DNA from: an uncultured Veillonella sp.
GTDB lineage: Bacteria; Bacillota; Negativicutes; Veillonellales; Veillonellaceae
Assembly: GCA_900556785.1 (NCBI GenBank)
Contig: USQK01000019.1
Location: 1-26,259 of the forward strand
DNA length: 26,259 nucleotides
Direction of reading: 5' to 3'
The notes below the pieces were generated by a model. The model saw nothing but the letters and a program-made list of their open reading frames with translations. It was not told where the DNA came from and did no database searches. The position numbers were made by a program, and so were the translations under genes. Within the stretch, counting starts at the first letter, position 1. The number at the start of each line of letters is the position of its first letter. This document shows positions 7,893-13,883 of the stretch, piece by piece.

Positions 7893-8699
7893 ATGGCAAT
7901 TGACGGAGTGAAGATCATAGATAGTGACGACGGTCATGATATTTATAATGCCATTGTTGAGCGGTACAAGGATGGTATCAGTGTAGATACGATCATTTCT
8001 GACATTTTAAGTGAAGAAGAAAATTTTTGTACTGATGAGTTTTATACAGAAATTTATTGGACTGCGGTGGCCTATTCGTTATGGAAGATAGGGCATCTAT
8101 CAACTGATATTAAACAGAAAGCCTTGGATATAATCGCTCAGGGTCCTAATGAGTTTTGGCTGGAAATCGATGATAAGGCCCTTAAACAGCGTCAAAAGGT
8201 ATTGGATAAGTTAGCAGTACAGCTACAGAGCGAAAATCCGAAGCCTATTAAGGTTCGTAAATCTAAAACAAAAAGAGTACCTCATTTTAAGGTGGGCGAC
8301 GTATTAGCTGTTAAGTTTGAAAACGAGTATGGAGCTATTTTTGTATCTGACGTGGATCAATCACCGCGGAAAATCGAATATCATTTGGCCTGTACGCGGC
8401 TTTTACAAAAAGAAAAACCTACAATGGAGCAGTTTTTAAATAGTAAAATCGCCTGCCGGAAAGACAATACAAATTTCGCTATCGATACCGACTGTTGGTT
8501 TAATCATAAGGACCTAGGCTTATTGCTAGACCATTTAGAAATCATCGGAACCGTTGAGCTATATCCGTGCAAGCTGTGGAAACTAGCACCAGCAGGCACG
8601 TTGGAAGATATCTATGAGGAGATTGTAGATAATCCTAGGCTAGGAAAACTGCGTCTCATAGACACCTATGAACTGGTGAAAGAGGTTATTCAGAAATAA
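7893..8699 (+). CDS. Two-domain hypothetical protein, C-terminal Imm26-like
   Basis: A 268-residue cytoplasmic protein with two apparent domains joined by a basic linker (KVRKSKTKR, about 121-129). The N-terminal part (1-118) is helical and acidic, with DEFYTEIYWTAVAYSLWKIGHL at about 48-69, a pattern seen in DUF4259-like immunity proteins. The C-terminal part begins HFKVGDVLAVKFENEYGAIFV (about 131-151), which resembles the start of Imm26-type domains. Both assignments are from memory and tentative. A good GGAGAA ribosome site lies just before the ATG. Its position between the SUKH-like and HEAT-like genes argues for the same general role. Confidence 0.65.
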   Translation: MAIDGVKIIDSDDGHDIYNAIVERYKDGISVDTIISDILSEEENFCTDEFYTEIYWTAVAYSLWKIGHLSTDIKQKALDIIAQGPNEFWLEIDDKALKQRQKVLDKLAVQLQSENPKPIKVRKSKTKRVPHFKVGDVLAVKFENEYGAIFVSDVDQSPRKIEYHLACTRLLQKEKPTMEQFLNSKIACRKDNTNFAIDTDCWFNHKDLGLLLDHLEIIGTVELYPCKLWKLAPAGTLEDIYEEIVDNPRLGKLRLIDTYELVKEVIQK

Positions 8700-8737
8700 T
8701 CTTTGGGAGAATGCGTTACTATAAAGGTGTAAATTTA

Positions 8738-9331
8738 ATGGATACTGTGACGAAACAATATATAGAAACTGTGAAAGTCAGTGACATACCCTGGCATCGT
8801 TTGACCACAACTTACGGCCGTGCCACAGATTTTCCTGCTCATCTTGAGGTGTTGTGGGATATGAAGAACGTTGATGCCATTGATGCGGCAGGTGAAGAGC
8901 TAGCCCAAAACATTGAGCATCAATCGACTTTATGGCATGCTACGCCATTTGCTATGGTTTTCTTGCTTCGTATTTTTAAGAAAGCCTTAGAAGAGAGAAC
9001 TAAGAATGAAGTAGCTCATTATTTAGTAGAACAATTGGTAGATCTATTTACTGAGATTGCTGAGTGTATTAGAGATGGTCTTATGCTAGAACATGCAGAT
9101 CCACTACCGAGTTTTGTGGATATGCTCAACGAAGAATATCTTTGGTCTGAAGAGTACGATGAAGACGAAGATATCCTTAGATATGAGGAAGAAGAGGTAT
9201 TTCCGGATGACCTGTTCTTTAGCTTCTATTACTACTCACTGCAAGTACTTTTACTTGGTAAGCCCTTATTGGATGCAGCTAATGAAGAAGAGGGAAAATT
9301 GCTAGAACTACTGACAGAGATTGACCACTAA
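8738..9331 (+). CDS. HEAT-like immunity-type protein
   Basis: A 197-residue acidic helical protein. The start IPWHRLTTTYGRATDFPAHL (about 17-36), then a short repeat-like helix pair and HQSTLWHATPFAMVFLLRIF (about 61-80), is the typical opening of HEAT-repeat proteins encoded next to polymorphic toxins (pattern W..L..AYG.A.D.P..L, then H.GT....A....V.FL). The C-terminal third is very acidic (EEYDEDEDILRYEEEEVFPDD). An AAGGTG at 8724-8729 precedes the ATG at 8738; the in-frame ATG at 8711 has its only purine-rich site almost touching it. Function in immunity is inferred from family habit and context. Confidence 0.7.
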   Translation: MDTVTKQYIETVKVSDIPWHRLTTTYGRATDFPAHLEVLWDMKNVDAIDAAGEELAQNIEHQSTLWHATPFAMVFLLRIFKKALEERTKNEVAHYLVEQLVDLFTEIAECIRDGLMLEHADPLPSFVDMLNEEYLWSEEYDEDEDILRYEEEEVFPDDLFFSFYYYSLQVLLLGKPLLDAANEEEGKLLELLTEIDH

Positions 9332-9433
9332 TAATCTATGGAGGTTTACTCTATTAAATGTTTATAGAAATCATAGATTATTAAATATCTAGGGAGATTC
9401 TAGATTACTAGTTATCTATGGAGGGTTTAGACT
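9332..9433 (+). repeat. Spacer with degenerate repeats carrying ribosome-site-like blocks
   Basis: Between the HEAT-like and DUF1877 genes the block ATCTATGGAGG-TTTA occurs at about 9335-9349 and again at 9414-9430, with a weaker version (ATCTAGGGAGATTCTAG) at about 9388-9404. Only the last precedes a gene. The others may be relics of removed genes or duplicated leader sequence. Confidence 0.45.
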
Positions 9434-9940
9434 ATGGGATTGATTGCTAATTATAGCTGTTTAAGCGATGTAAATTTAAAAGAGCTTAAAGCCATGGGCT
9501 CAGCAGAAGAGGAAATTCTTGAAAGTGTTGAAGAGTGGAATGACGACGATGAGTTATTGCTTGATATCGACAAGATGTGGGATGTACTCCATTTTGTGCT
9601 AACAGGTGTGGGCACTGACCATAAAGACGATAAAAATCCCCTTAGCCAAGCGGTACTAGGCGTAATGGCTGTTGAGGATATATCAGACTATGTAGCATAT
9701 ACAGAACACAATCATTTAGCCAATATCGTGGCAGCTCTAGATCAATTTGATATTGAAAGTGCACTCGAATCTTTTGATATGACTGCTTGCAAAGAAGCCG
9801 AACTATACCCAAAGATTTGGGACTACGATGAGGAAGAGGAGGAAATTATAGATGAAATTCTCCATGACTTCGAGCAGATGAAAGTGTTCTATAAAAAAGT
9901 GCTAGAAGCGAAGGGGCATGTGCTTGTATCAATTTGTTAG
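9434..9940 (+). CDS. DUF1877 (YfbM-like) family protein
   Basis: A 168-residue acidic protein that fits DUF1877/YfbM along its length: the start MGLIANYSCLSDVNLKEL, the centre LDIDKMWDVLHFVLTG (43-58), then PLSQAVLG, and the tail YPKIWDYDEEEEEIIDEILHDFEQMKVFYKKVLEAKGHVLV. DUF1877 proteins are small single-domain proteins of unknown biochemistry, often found among toxin-immunity genes. A GGAGGG ribosome site lies 8 bp before the ATG. This is the best family match in the cluster. A helix of almost pure acid residues at about 134-142 is typical of the series. Confidence 0.85.
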   Translation: MGLIANYSCLSDVNLKELKAMGSAEEEILESVEEWNDDDELLLDIDKMWDVLHFVLTGVGTDHKDDKNPLSQAVLGVMAVEDISDYVAYTEHNHLANIVAALDQFDIESALESFDMTACKEAELYPKIWDYDEEEEEIIDEILHDFEQMKVFYKKVLEAKGHVLVSIC

Positions 9941-10017
9941 GCCCGTTATAATCTGTTGGACATGGCTCTGGTTATAGATAAACTAATTATAGGACTGACG
10001 AAGATGAGGAATTGTAA

Positions 10018-10782
10018 ATGGCAGTGTTAACAAAAAAGCAAATTAAATATGGTTTTGACTACTATCATAAGGATGAGAAACAACTAAAATCTGTAGTTGA
10101 GGTTTCTGAATATGATGGTGAAGACAGGCTGATGATTAATTGCACACAGCTAGATGAAGGCTATTCTGCCAAAGATAAAAAACGCATTTTACAGGAGTGG
10201 TGTGATTTTTTAGTTGAACATCCAGATACTTTTACAGAGCTCATGTTTTGTACAAGAATGTCACAGGAGTTATTTGATGCGGTGTGTGCCCAACGGAGAC
10301 TCAAAAAATTACATATAAAATGGGGCGTTTATCCAGATATTTCAAAATTAGAGAACTTACAAGAACTAGAATATCTACATATTGGGTCCGGAAGAAGTGT
10401 ATCGAGCTTAGAGCCTATTTCCAGATTAGTAAATTTAGTAGCGCTGTCGATTGAAAACTTTCAACAAATTGATGATTATGCGCCATTAGCTGATCTAAAA
10501 CATCTTGAAAGTCTCGCCTTAGAAGGTGACTTCGCCGCCCCTAAAATTCTTAAGGTTCAATCATTAGGATTTTTACGGCATATGAAACAGTTGCGTTTTT
10601 TTAGCTTTTTAACGGCAAAGGTGATAGATAAAGACTACTCTCCCATTTTAGAACTCAATAATCTAGAACATCTTACGTTAAAATCTTGTAAAGAGGTTAA
10701 GCAGTTGTATCCTCAATTCGTTAAACTACCAAAATTAAAATATGGCACAGTTTTAGAACGACCAGAATTATATGAGAAATAA
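10018..10782 (+). CDS. Cytoplasmic leucine-rich repeat protein
   Basis: A 254-residue protein without a signal peptide. Residues 1-90 form an N-terminal cap of mixed character (YYHKDEKQLKSVVEVSEY). From about 92 there are leucine-rich repeats of about 22-25 residues: LKKLHIKWGVYPDISKLENL, LEYLHIGSG...LEPISRL, LVALSIENFQQIDDYAPLADL, LESLALEGD and LEHLTLKSC. The repeats resemble the LRRs of internalins, but with no export signal the protein should stay in the cytoplasm. Cytoplasmic LRR proteins are known among immunity-gene arrays. It starts 77 bp after the DUF1877 gene. Nothing in the sequence indicates a partner. Confidence 0.8.
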   Translation: MAVLTKKQIKYGFDYYHKDEKQLKSVVEVSEYDGEDRLMINCTQLDEGYSAKDKKRILQEWCDFLVEHPDTFTELMFCTRMSQELFDAVCAQRRLKKLHIKWGVYPDISKLENLQELEYLHIGSGRSVSSLEPISRLVNLVALSIENFQQIDDYAPLADLKHLESLALEGDFAAPKILKVQSLGFLRHMKQLRFFSFLTAKVIDKDYSPILELNNLEHLTLKSCKEVKQLYPQFVKLPKLKYGTVLERPELYEK

Positions 10783-10839
10783 GGCTTGAGATATAAGTCA
10801 TGAGCTATAACTTATAAGACATAAAAGGGAGTAATCATA

Positions 10840-11133
10840 ATGGATAAAGCGCGTAAAAAGGAATTATTGAAAGGCTATAAAGCTAAAGAAAAACAGAATT
10901 TTCAAGATAGTTTACCTATGGACGAAGAATTATTTTGGAATCTCTTTGATTATGTAGACGAGAAATTAGAAACAAATGACGGTTGCGATCATAGTCTGAC
11001 TTTCACAAGAGAGTTTTTAGAAAAACAAAAGGTAGATGTTGAAAGCGTATTAGACTGGATTATCAACGAAGGTGGCGGTTGTGATTGCGAGGTTCTCTAC
11101 AATGTAGAGGAACGTTTTGAAGAGTACTGTTAA
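10840..11133 (+). CDS. DUF2695 domain protein
   Basis: A 97-residue protein matching DUF2695: LFDYVDEKLETNDGCDHSL (35-53), a helix, VDVESVLDWIINEGGGCDCEVLYNVEE (66-91). The conserved C49, H51, C81 and C83 could bind a metal. The basic N-terminus (MDKARKKELLKGYKAKEK) precedes an acidic body. It is the last gene of the series; a strong hairpin terminator follows at 11192-11224. The function of DUF2695 is not known to me. Confidence 0.8.
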   Translation: MDKARKKELLKGYKAKEKQNFQDSLPMDEELFWNLFDYVDEKLETNDGCDHSLTFTREFLEKQKVDVESVLDWIINEGGGCDCEVLYNVEERFEEYC

Positions 11134-11162
11134 TAGTATTTTTTATAGTTAATTCCATGTAT

Positions 11163-11229
11163 TTGCAGGTGTTATCATAAAGGTATATAGTATAGACATG
11201 TGATGGATATAGTCACATGTCTATTTTTA
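11163..11229 (+). promoter_or_regulatory. Terminator/promoter overlap between DUF2695 and the ECF gene
   Basis: A perfect 12-bp stem (11192-11203 with 11213-11224) followed by five T ends the upstream operon. TTGCAG (11163-11168) and TATAGT (11186-11191), 17 bp apart, form a promoter whose start near 11198 falls inside the 5' arm. New transcripts would therefore lose half the stem and pass into the ECF gene, whose AAGGAGG site is at 11231-11237. Confidence 0.7.
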
Positions 11230-11242
11230 TAAGGAGGACGCT

Positions 11243-11740
11243 ATGCAACACGTTCAAAACCGCAGTACTACGTCCGCGTTAGTACTCACAGCCGTATTGA
11301 TTGCCCTCGCAACATTGTTTACCATGTACACGAAAATTCCAGTACCTGGCATTCGCGGCTATTTCAATGTAGGAGATGTCGTTATTATGACGTCAGCTCT
11401 ATTATTAGGTCGAAAATATGGCGCCTATATTGGTGCTATCGGCCCGGCGCTAGCCGATTTATTTCTCGGCTATGTAGTCTTTGTACCCATCACCTTTGTG
11501 GTGAAAGGACTTGAAGGCTATCTTGTCGGTACTGTCTATAAGAATAAGACAACTACCTCTGCCTTGGTAGCAACTATCCTAGGTGGTATTGTTATCGTAG
11601 CTGGCTACTTTATCGCTGAATATTTTGTATTCGACCCAGGCGTAGCCATTGCCAGTATTTTAACTAATACTATTCAAGCTGTTATGAGCGTTATTATTAG
11701 CATGATTTTATATGCTATATTACGGAGACGACTTGCGTAA
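11243..11740 (+). CDS. ECF transporter S component (substrate-binding membrane protein)
   Basis: A 165-residue membrane protein with five or six hydrophobic segments (about 12-30, 40-58, 60-82, 85-97, 105-128, 135-160). The patterns VPGIRGYFNVGDVVIMTSALLLG and YIGAIGPALADLFLGY are typical of S components of energy-coupling-factor transporters; the small residues in the first helix are where S components contact the EcfT coupling protein. Such proteins bind a vitamin or its precursor, but the substrate cannot be read from sequence alone. No EcfA/EcfT genes are in the window, so it would use a shared energising module encoded elsewhere. An AAGGAGG site supports the start. Confidence 0.88.
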   Translation: MQHVQNRSTTSALVLTAVLIALATLFTMYTKIPVPGIRGYFNVGDVVIMTSALLLGRKYGAYIGAIGPALADLFLGYVVFVPITFVVKGLEGYLVGTVYKNKTTTSALVATILGGIVIVAGYFIAEYFVFDPGVAIASILTNTIQAVMSVIISMILYAILRRRLA

Positions 11741-11800
11741 TAGTATACTTATTGGTATACGATGTAGAAAAAGATGTTAGTATAGTTAATGATGACACTC

Positions 11801-11842
11801 AAGAAAGTACAGCGCTAGTAGCGCTGTGCTTTCTTTGTTTTT
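11801..11842 (+). terminator. Terminator of the ECF S-component gene
   Basis: A 16-bp stem (11801-11816 with 11820-11835, one G-U pair), a 3-nt loop and a T-rich tail. Confidence 0.9.
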
Positions 11843-11978
11843 ATTATAATTATCCATGAACTTTTAATTGTCATTATTTTCCTTAAAGTATTGATGCTTA
11901 GATAAATGGACATATTTGTTTTGTTAATATAAAACTCAATAATAATTTTATGTTGTGTGTTATGATTGGTGAAATTTT

Positions 11979-12365
11979 ATGGTTAGAGTTTTATATTTAT
12001 TTTTATTGCTAGTTGTTTTGAGTCCTATTAATGCTTTTGCTGATTATCAGAGGGACACGCTTGATATACAACGCTCTCTTAATGAGCAGATACAGTCTCA
12101 GTTAAAGATTCCGGCAAAAGTCCTTAAAACGAAGCTTAATAGAGATTATAGTTTTGCCTTACAGATAAAAACGGATACTCAAGGTCGTATTACTTCTGTT
12201 GAGTTAGATCCAAATGAGAGTACCTCTAATGATGAGATATATTTAGAGTTAGTACAGTCCGCAAAGGATACCGTTTGGAATATAGGGTATATTGATGTTA
12301 AAGAAGAACTTGTTTTTCATGTTCCCATTAATTTTATAATATCCTCTAATGACGATGTAAATTGA
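11979..12365 (+). CDS. Small exported TonB-C-like protein, copy 1
   Basis: A 128-residue exported protein. The signal peptide is clear (1-22, hydrophobic LYLFLLLVVLSPI, cut after AFA). The mature part (23-128) follows the TonB C-terminal domain layout: a first helix (IQRSLNEQIQSQL), a strand ending in D-x-x-G-R-I (KTDTQGRITSVEL), a helix (EIYLELVQSAKDTVW) and a final strand (LVFHVPINFII). There is no N-terminal transmembrane anchor or proline-rich spacer as in true TonB, so it is a free periplasmic domain of unknown job. GGTGA at 11968-11972 is a modest ribosome site. The stop codon (12363-12365) lies inside the -35 box of the RNA promoter that follows. It has a close paralogue at 13102 and a more distant one at 15698. 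Confidence 0.75.
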   Translation: MVRVLYLFLLLVVLSPINAFADYQRDTLDIQRSLNEQIQSQLKIPAKVLKTKLNRDYSFALQIKTDTQGRITSVELDPNESTSNDEIYLELVQSAKDTVWNIGYIDVKEELVFHVPINFIISSNDDVN

Positions 12366-12390
12366 CAGTCTTTAGAATTCAGACTATACT
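12362..12390 (+). promoter_or_regulatory. Sigma-70 promoter of structured RNA copy 1
   Basis: TTGACA (12362-12367) and TATACT (12385-12390) with a 17-bp spacer, near-consensus. The -35 overlaps the stop codon of the preceding gene. The same promoter is kept in copy 2. Confidence 0.88.
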
Positions 12391-12396
12391 ATAAGT

Positions 12397-12518
12397 ACAA
12401 AAGAGCCAATTAACGTGTTCTAGGCGTTAGGCTCATCAAAGAATTGTGAATTTGATAAACCTAACGTGTCTAAGTATTGCCGTACTTAGTCTTAAACGTT
12501 AGGTTTATCTTATTTTAT
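12397..12518 (+). ncRNA. Structured RNA copy 1 (probable orphan antitoxin RNA)
   Basis: A predicted RNA of about 120 nt. The 5' stem-loop pairs GAGCC (12403-12407) with GGCTC (12430-12434) and AACG (12412-12415) with CGTT (12425-12428). After a linker comes a long bipartite terminator: 14 perfect pairs (12454-12467 with 12496-12509) plus an inner 7-bp stem (12470-12476 with 12483-12489), then TTATTTT. Nearly identical RNA occurs at 13520-13639, opposite an intact toxin gene. Here the facing toxin gene is only a remnant, so the RNA may act on the copy-2 toxin mRNA in trans or be a relic. Confidence 0.72.
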
Positions 12519-12532
12519 AATCAATATATTGA

Positions 12533-12573
12533 TTATTTCTTAAGAATTAACACTACGAGGGTAGCGAATAAAA
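12533..12573 (-). pseudogene. 3' remnant of a 23-aa holin-like toxin gene
   Basis: On the minus strand the last 12 or so codons, reading LFATLVVLILKK and a stop, match the C-terminus of the intact toxin at 13655-13726. The homology ends exactly at CGAATAAAA (12565-12573); start codon, ribosome site and promoter are absent. Copy 2 carries this 9-mer twice (13687-13695 and 13848-13856), and copy 1 equals copy 2 with the 161 bp between them removed. Confidence 0.75.
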
Positions 12574-12606
12574 GGGAGACTCTATCAAGAGTCTCCCTTT
12601 GTTAGT
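12571..12606. terminator. Strong bidirectional hairpin, copy 1
   Basis: A perfect 13-bp stem (12571-12583 with 12588-12600) with loop ATCA; TTT on the plus side and TTTTATT on the minus side. In copy 2 the same hairpin would end the minus-strand gene at 13941. Confidence 0.8.
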
Positions 12607-12641
12607 TATAAATAGACTAATATTTATTAATAGATTTTTTA

Positions 12642-12670
12642 TTGCATAGAACATAAGTTCGGTTTATAAT
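12642..12670 (+). promoter_or_regulatory. Promoter of holin-like toxin module 1
   Basis: TTGCAT (12642-12647) and TATAAT (12665-12670), 17-bp spacer. The module at 14952-15053 has TTGTAT and TATAAT with the same spacer. The expected start is near 12677, giving a 5' UTR of about 54 nt. Confidence 0.85.
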
Positions 12671-12699
12671 GAACGTAAGATAGTCGAACGAGGTTGGGC

Positions 12700-12723
12700 C
12701 ACCCTTTTTCTTTGAAGGGGGTG
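12700..12723 (+). promoter_or_regulatory. Hairpin masking the ribosome site of toxin 1
   Basis: CACCCTT (about 12700-12706) can pair with AAGGG-GTG in the ribosome site (12715-12723). Module 3 has a differently sequenced but equivalent hairpin before its toxin. Hiding the site is a known habit of type I toxin mRNAs. Confidence 0.55.
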
Positions 12724-12730
12724 AAAGCCT

Positions 12731-12832
12731 ATGAATGCTTATGAAGTCATCATGATTGTCCTCGGGATCTTAACTGTCGTTATTTCCTTTGGAGCATTGA
12801 TAGTGCTGATTTGTCGTAATAACGACAAATAG
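12731..12832 (+). CDS. Holin-like type I toxin, 33 aa (module 1)
   Basis: A 33-residue single-membrane-span peptide: short polar start (MNAYEV), a hydrophobic helix from about residue 7 to 28 containing ISFGALIVLI, and a charged end (CRNNDK). This is the pattern of the Fst/TxpA 'putative holin-like toxin' group, which damage the cell membrane when overproduced and are held in check by an antisense RNA. It is preceded by AAGGGGGTG (12715-12723) and its own promoter. A close homologue lies on the other strand at 14952-15053. The family is known; toxicity here is inferred. Confidence 0.78.
   Translation: MNAYEVIMIVLGILTVVISFGALIVLICRNNDK
12809..12830. other. Hairpin covering the toxin 1 stop codon
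   Basis: ATTTGTCGT (12809-12817) and ACGACAAAT (12822-12830) form nine perfect pairs around AATA, within the last codons of the toxin. A second stem pairs about 12831-12841 with 12859-12869. Module 3 has the same nine-pair hairpin at the same place with different bases (14954-14962 with 14967-14975). Confidence 0.75.
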
Positions 12833-12932
12833 CCCTTCGTTAGTAACTGGTAGCTGAAAACGAAAGGCCATTTCTACATGTTTTATAATGTTTTGGGATG
12901 AGCCTAACGGAAGCACTCGTTGGCTATCTCTT
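12809..12932 (-). ncRNA. Antitoxin RNA of module 1
   Basis: A predicted minus-strand RNA converging on toxin 1. It starts near 12932 and probably ends in the stems at 12809-12869, so it overlaps the 3' end of the toxin mRNA with full complementarity. Its 5' end folds as AGCCAACG with CGTT-A-GGCT. It resembles the 5' end of the toxin mRNA in the same sense (GATAGCC-AACGAG against GATAGTCGAACGAG). The homologous stretch at module 3 runs 14852-14965. Confidence 0.72.
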
Positions 12933-12938
12933 TATTAC

Positions 12939-12967
12939 ATTATAAAGGGGTTGACATATATAGTCAA
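12939..12967 (-). promoter_or_regulatory. Antitoxin promoter of module 1
   Basis: On the minus strand TTGACT (12967-12962) and a perfect TATAAT (12944-12939) with a 17-bp spacer. The -35 lies in a TTGAC-n7-GTCAA inverted repeat (12951-12967). Confidence 0.88.
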
Positions 12968-13101
12968 TTCGAACTAGATAAGTAAATATGACATCATTGT
13001 AAATTAATTGGAACTTGGACTGAATGGACATATTTTATTTGTTTTGTTAATATAAAACTCAATAATAATTTTATGTTGTGTGTTATGATTGGTGAAATTT
13101 T

Positions 13102-13488
13102 ATGGTTAGAGTTTTATATTTATTTTTATTGCTAGTTGTTTTGAGTCCTATTAATGCTTTTGCTGATTATCAGAGGGATACGTTTGATATACAACGCTCT
13201 CTTAATGAGCAGATACATTCTCAGTTAAAGGTTCCGGCTGAAGTCCTTAGAACGAAGAATGATAAAGATTATAGTTTTACATTAATGATAAGAACGGATT
13301 CTCAAGGACGTATTACTTCTGTTGAGTTAGATTCAAATGAGAATATATCTAATGATGAGATATATTCAAAATTAGTACAGTCTGCAAAAGATACAGTTTG
13401 GAATATAGGGTATATTGATGTTAAAGAAGATCTTGTTATTTATGTTCCTTTTCATTTTATAATATCCTCTAAGGACGATGTAAATTGA
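13102..13488 (+). CDS. Small exported TonB-C-like protein, copy 2
   Basis: A 128-residue paralogue of the protein at 11979. The signal peptide is identical over its 22 residues, while the mature domain differs at many positions (for example RTKNDKDYSFTLMIRTDSQG against KTKLNRDYSFALQIKTDTQG). The upstream region is also nearly identical. Identity of the signal region with change in the mature part could mean relaxed or diversifying selection on the exposed domain. The D-S-Q-G-R-I turn and the closing VPFHFII strand of a TonB C-terminal fold are kept. The stop codon again overlaps the -35 of the downstream RNA promoter. Function unknown. Confidence 0.75.
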   Translation: MVRVLYLFLLLVVLSPINAFADYQRDTFDIQRSLNEQIHSQLKVPAEVLRTKNDKDYSFTLMIRTDSQGRITSVELDSNENISNDEIYSKLVQSAKDTVWNIGYIDVKEDLVIYVPFHFIISSKDDVN

Positions 13489-13513
13489 CAGCCTCTAGAA
13501 TTCAGACTATACT
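13485..13513 (+). promoter_or_regulatory. Promoter of structured RNA copy 2
   Basis: TTGACA (13485-13490) and TATACT (13508-13513) with a 17-bp spacer, matching copy 1; the -35 overlaps the stop codon at 13486-13488. Confidence 0.88.
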
Positions 13514-13519
13514 ATAAGT

Positions 13520-13640
13520 ACAAAAGAGCCAGTTAACGTGTTCTAGGCGTTAGGCTCATCAAAGAATGTTGAATTTGATAAACCTAACGTGTCTAAGTAT
13601 TGCAGTACTTAGTCTTAAACGTTAGGTTTATCTTATTTTG
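13520..13640 (+). ncRNA. Antitoxin RNA of module 2 (structured RNA copy 2)
   Basis: A predicted RNA of about 120 nt converging on the 23-aa toxin gene. The 5' stem-loop uses GAGCC (13526-13530) and GGCTC (13553-13557). The terminator stem is 13577-13590 with 13619-13632, followed by TTATTTT. Its segment GATAAACCTAAC (13577-13588) repeats directly in the toxin leader region as GATGAACCTAAC (13753-13764), so the RNA can base-pair with the toxin 5' UTR at 11 of 12 positions. This resembles the direct-repeat pairing of RNA II with RNA I in the par locus of pAD1. Confidence 0.75.
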
Positions 13641-13654
13641 TAGCTATTTACTAG

Positions 13655-13726
13655 TTACTTTTTAAGAATTAACACTACGAGGGTAGCGAATAAAATCATT
13701 AATGATAATGCTTCGTATACAGTCAT
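13655..13726 (-). CDS. Holin-like type I toxin, 23 aa (module 2)
   Basis: A 23-residue peptide on the minus strand that begins MTVYEALSLM and ends VVLILKK. The start M-T-V-Y-E-A-L-x-L-M is characteristic of the Firmicute putative holin-like toxin family; one hydrophobic span with a short basic end follows. AGGGAGGTGA (plus 13731-13740) is a strong ribosome site about 7 bp before the ATG. Its promoter is proposed at 13790-13818, giving a 57-nt leader that can hide this site. It faces the RNA at 13520. A truncated copy lies at 12533-12573. Too short for usual gene finders. Confidence 0.78.
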   Translation of the reverse strand: MTVYEALSLMILFATLVVLILKK

Positions 13727-13730
13727 AATG

Positions 13731-13757
13731 TCACCTCCCTCGAAAAGACGGAGATGA
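13731..13757 (-). promoter_or_regulatory. Ribosome-site-masking hairpin of toxin 2
   Basis: On the minus strand TCATCTCC (plus 13750-13757) pairs with GGAGGTGA (plus 13731-13738) over 8 positions with one G-U. The masking arm overlaps the segment that the antitoxin RNA can bind (13753-13764). Confidence 0.65.
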
Positions 13758-13789
13758 ACCTAACTCACGTTAATGGCTCTTTCGTTATT

Positions 13790-13818
13790 AGTATATAGCG
13801 GATTTTGAATATTGAAAA
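13790..13818 (-). promoter_or_regulatory. Probable toxin 2 promoter
   Basis: Minus strand TTTTCA (13818-13813) and TATACT (13795-13790), 17-bp spacer; the -35 is weak. After the -10 the sequence AAAGAGCCA-TTAACGTG matches the 5' end of the antitoxin RNA, so the two ends of the module are inverted copies. Confidence 0.55.
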
Positions 13819-13848
13819 ATACGAATTAATTTCGTACAACTTTTACAC

Positions 13849-13883
13849 GAATAAAAGGGAGACTTTATCAAGAGTCTCCCTTT
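13849..13883 (-). terminator. Terminator for the CMD-family gene, bidirectional
   Basis: A 13-bp stem (13854-13866 with 13871-13883, one G-U pair) about 57 bp after the stop of the minus-strand gene, followed on that strand by TTTTATT. It would also insulate toxin 2 from that gene. Confidence 0.8.

Larger units (their letters stand above)
11905..12645. repeat. Duplicated segment, copy 1
   Basis: About 740 bp are repeated at 13023-13928 in direct orientation with few substitutions. Copy 1 holds the first TonB-C-like gene, an RNA with its own promoter, the 3' remnant of a 23-aa toxin gene and a 13-bp terminator. Compared with copy 2 it lacks 161 bp between two CGAATAAAA repeats and a short insertion near 11916. 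Confidence 0.9.

Noticed and set aside
2400..11133. Autotransporter as the toxin (CdiA-like) partner of the immunity-type genes
   Set aside because: It has only head, neck, stalk and anchor parts with no toxic C-terminal domain, and a terminator separates it from the genes.
11961..11966. TATGAT with upstream TG as promoter of TonB-C-like copy 1
   Set aside because: A start there would fall after the ribosome site, and no -35 is present; the promoter of this gene stays unassigned.
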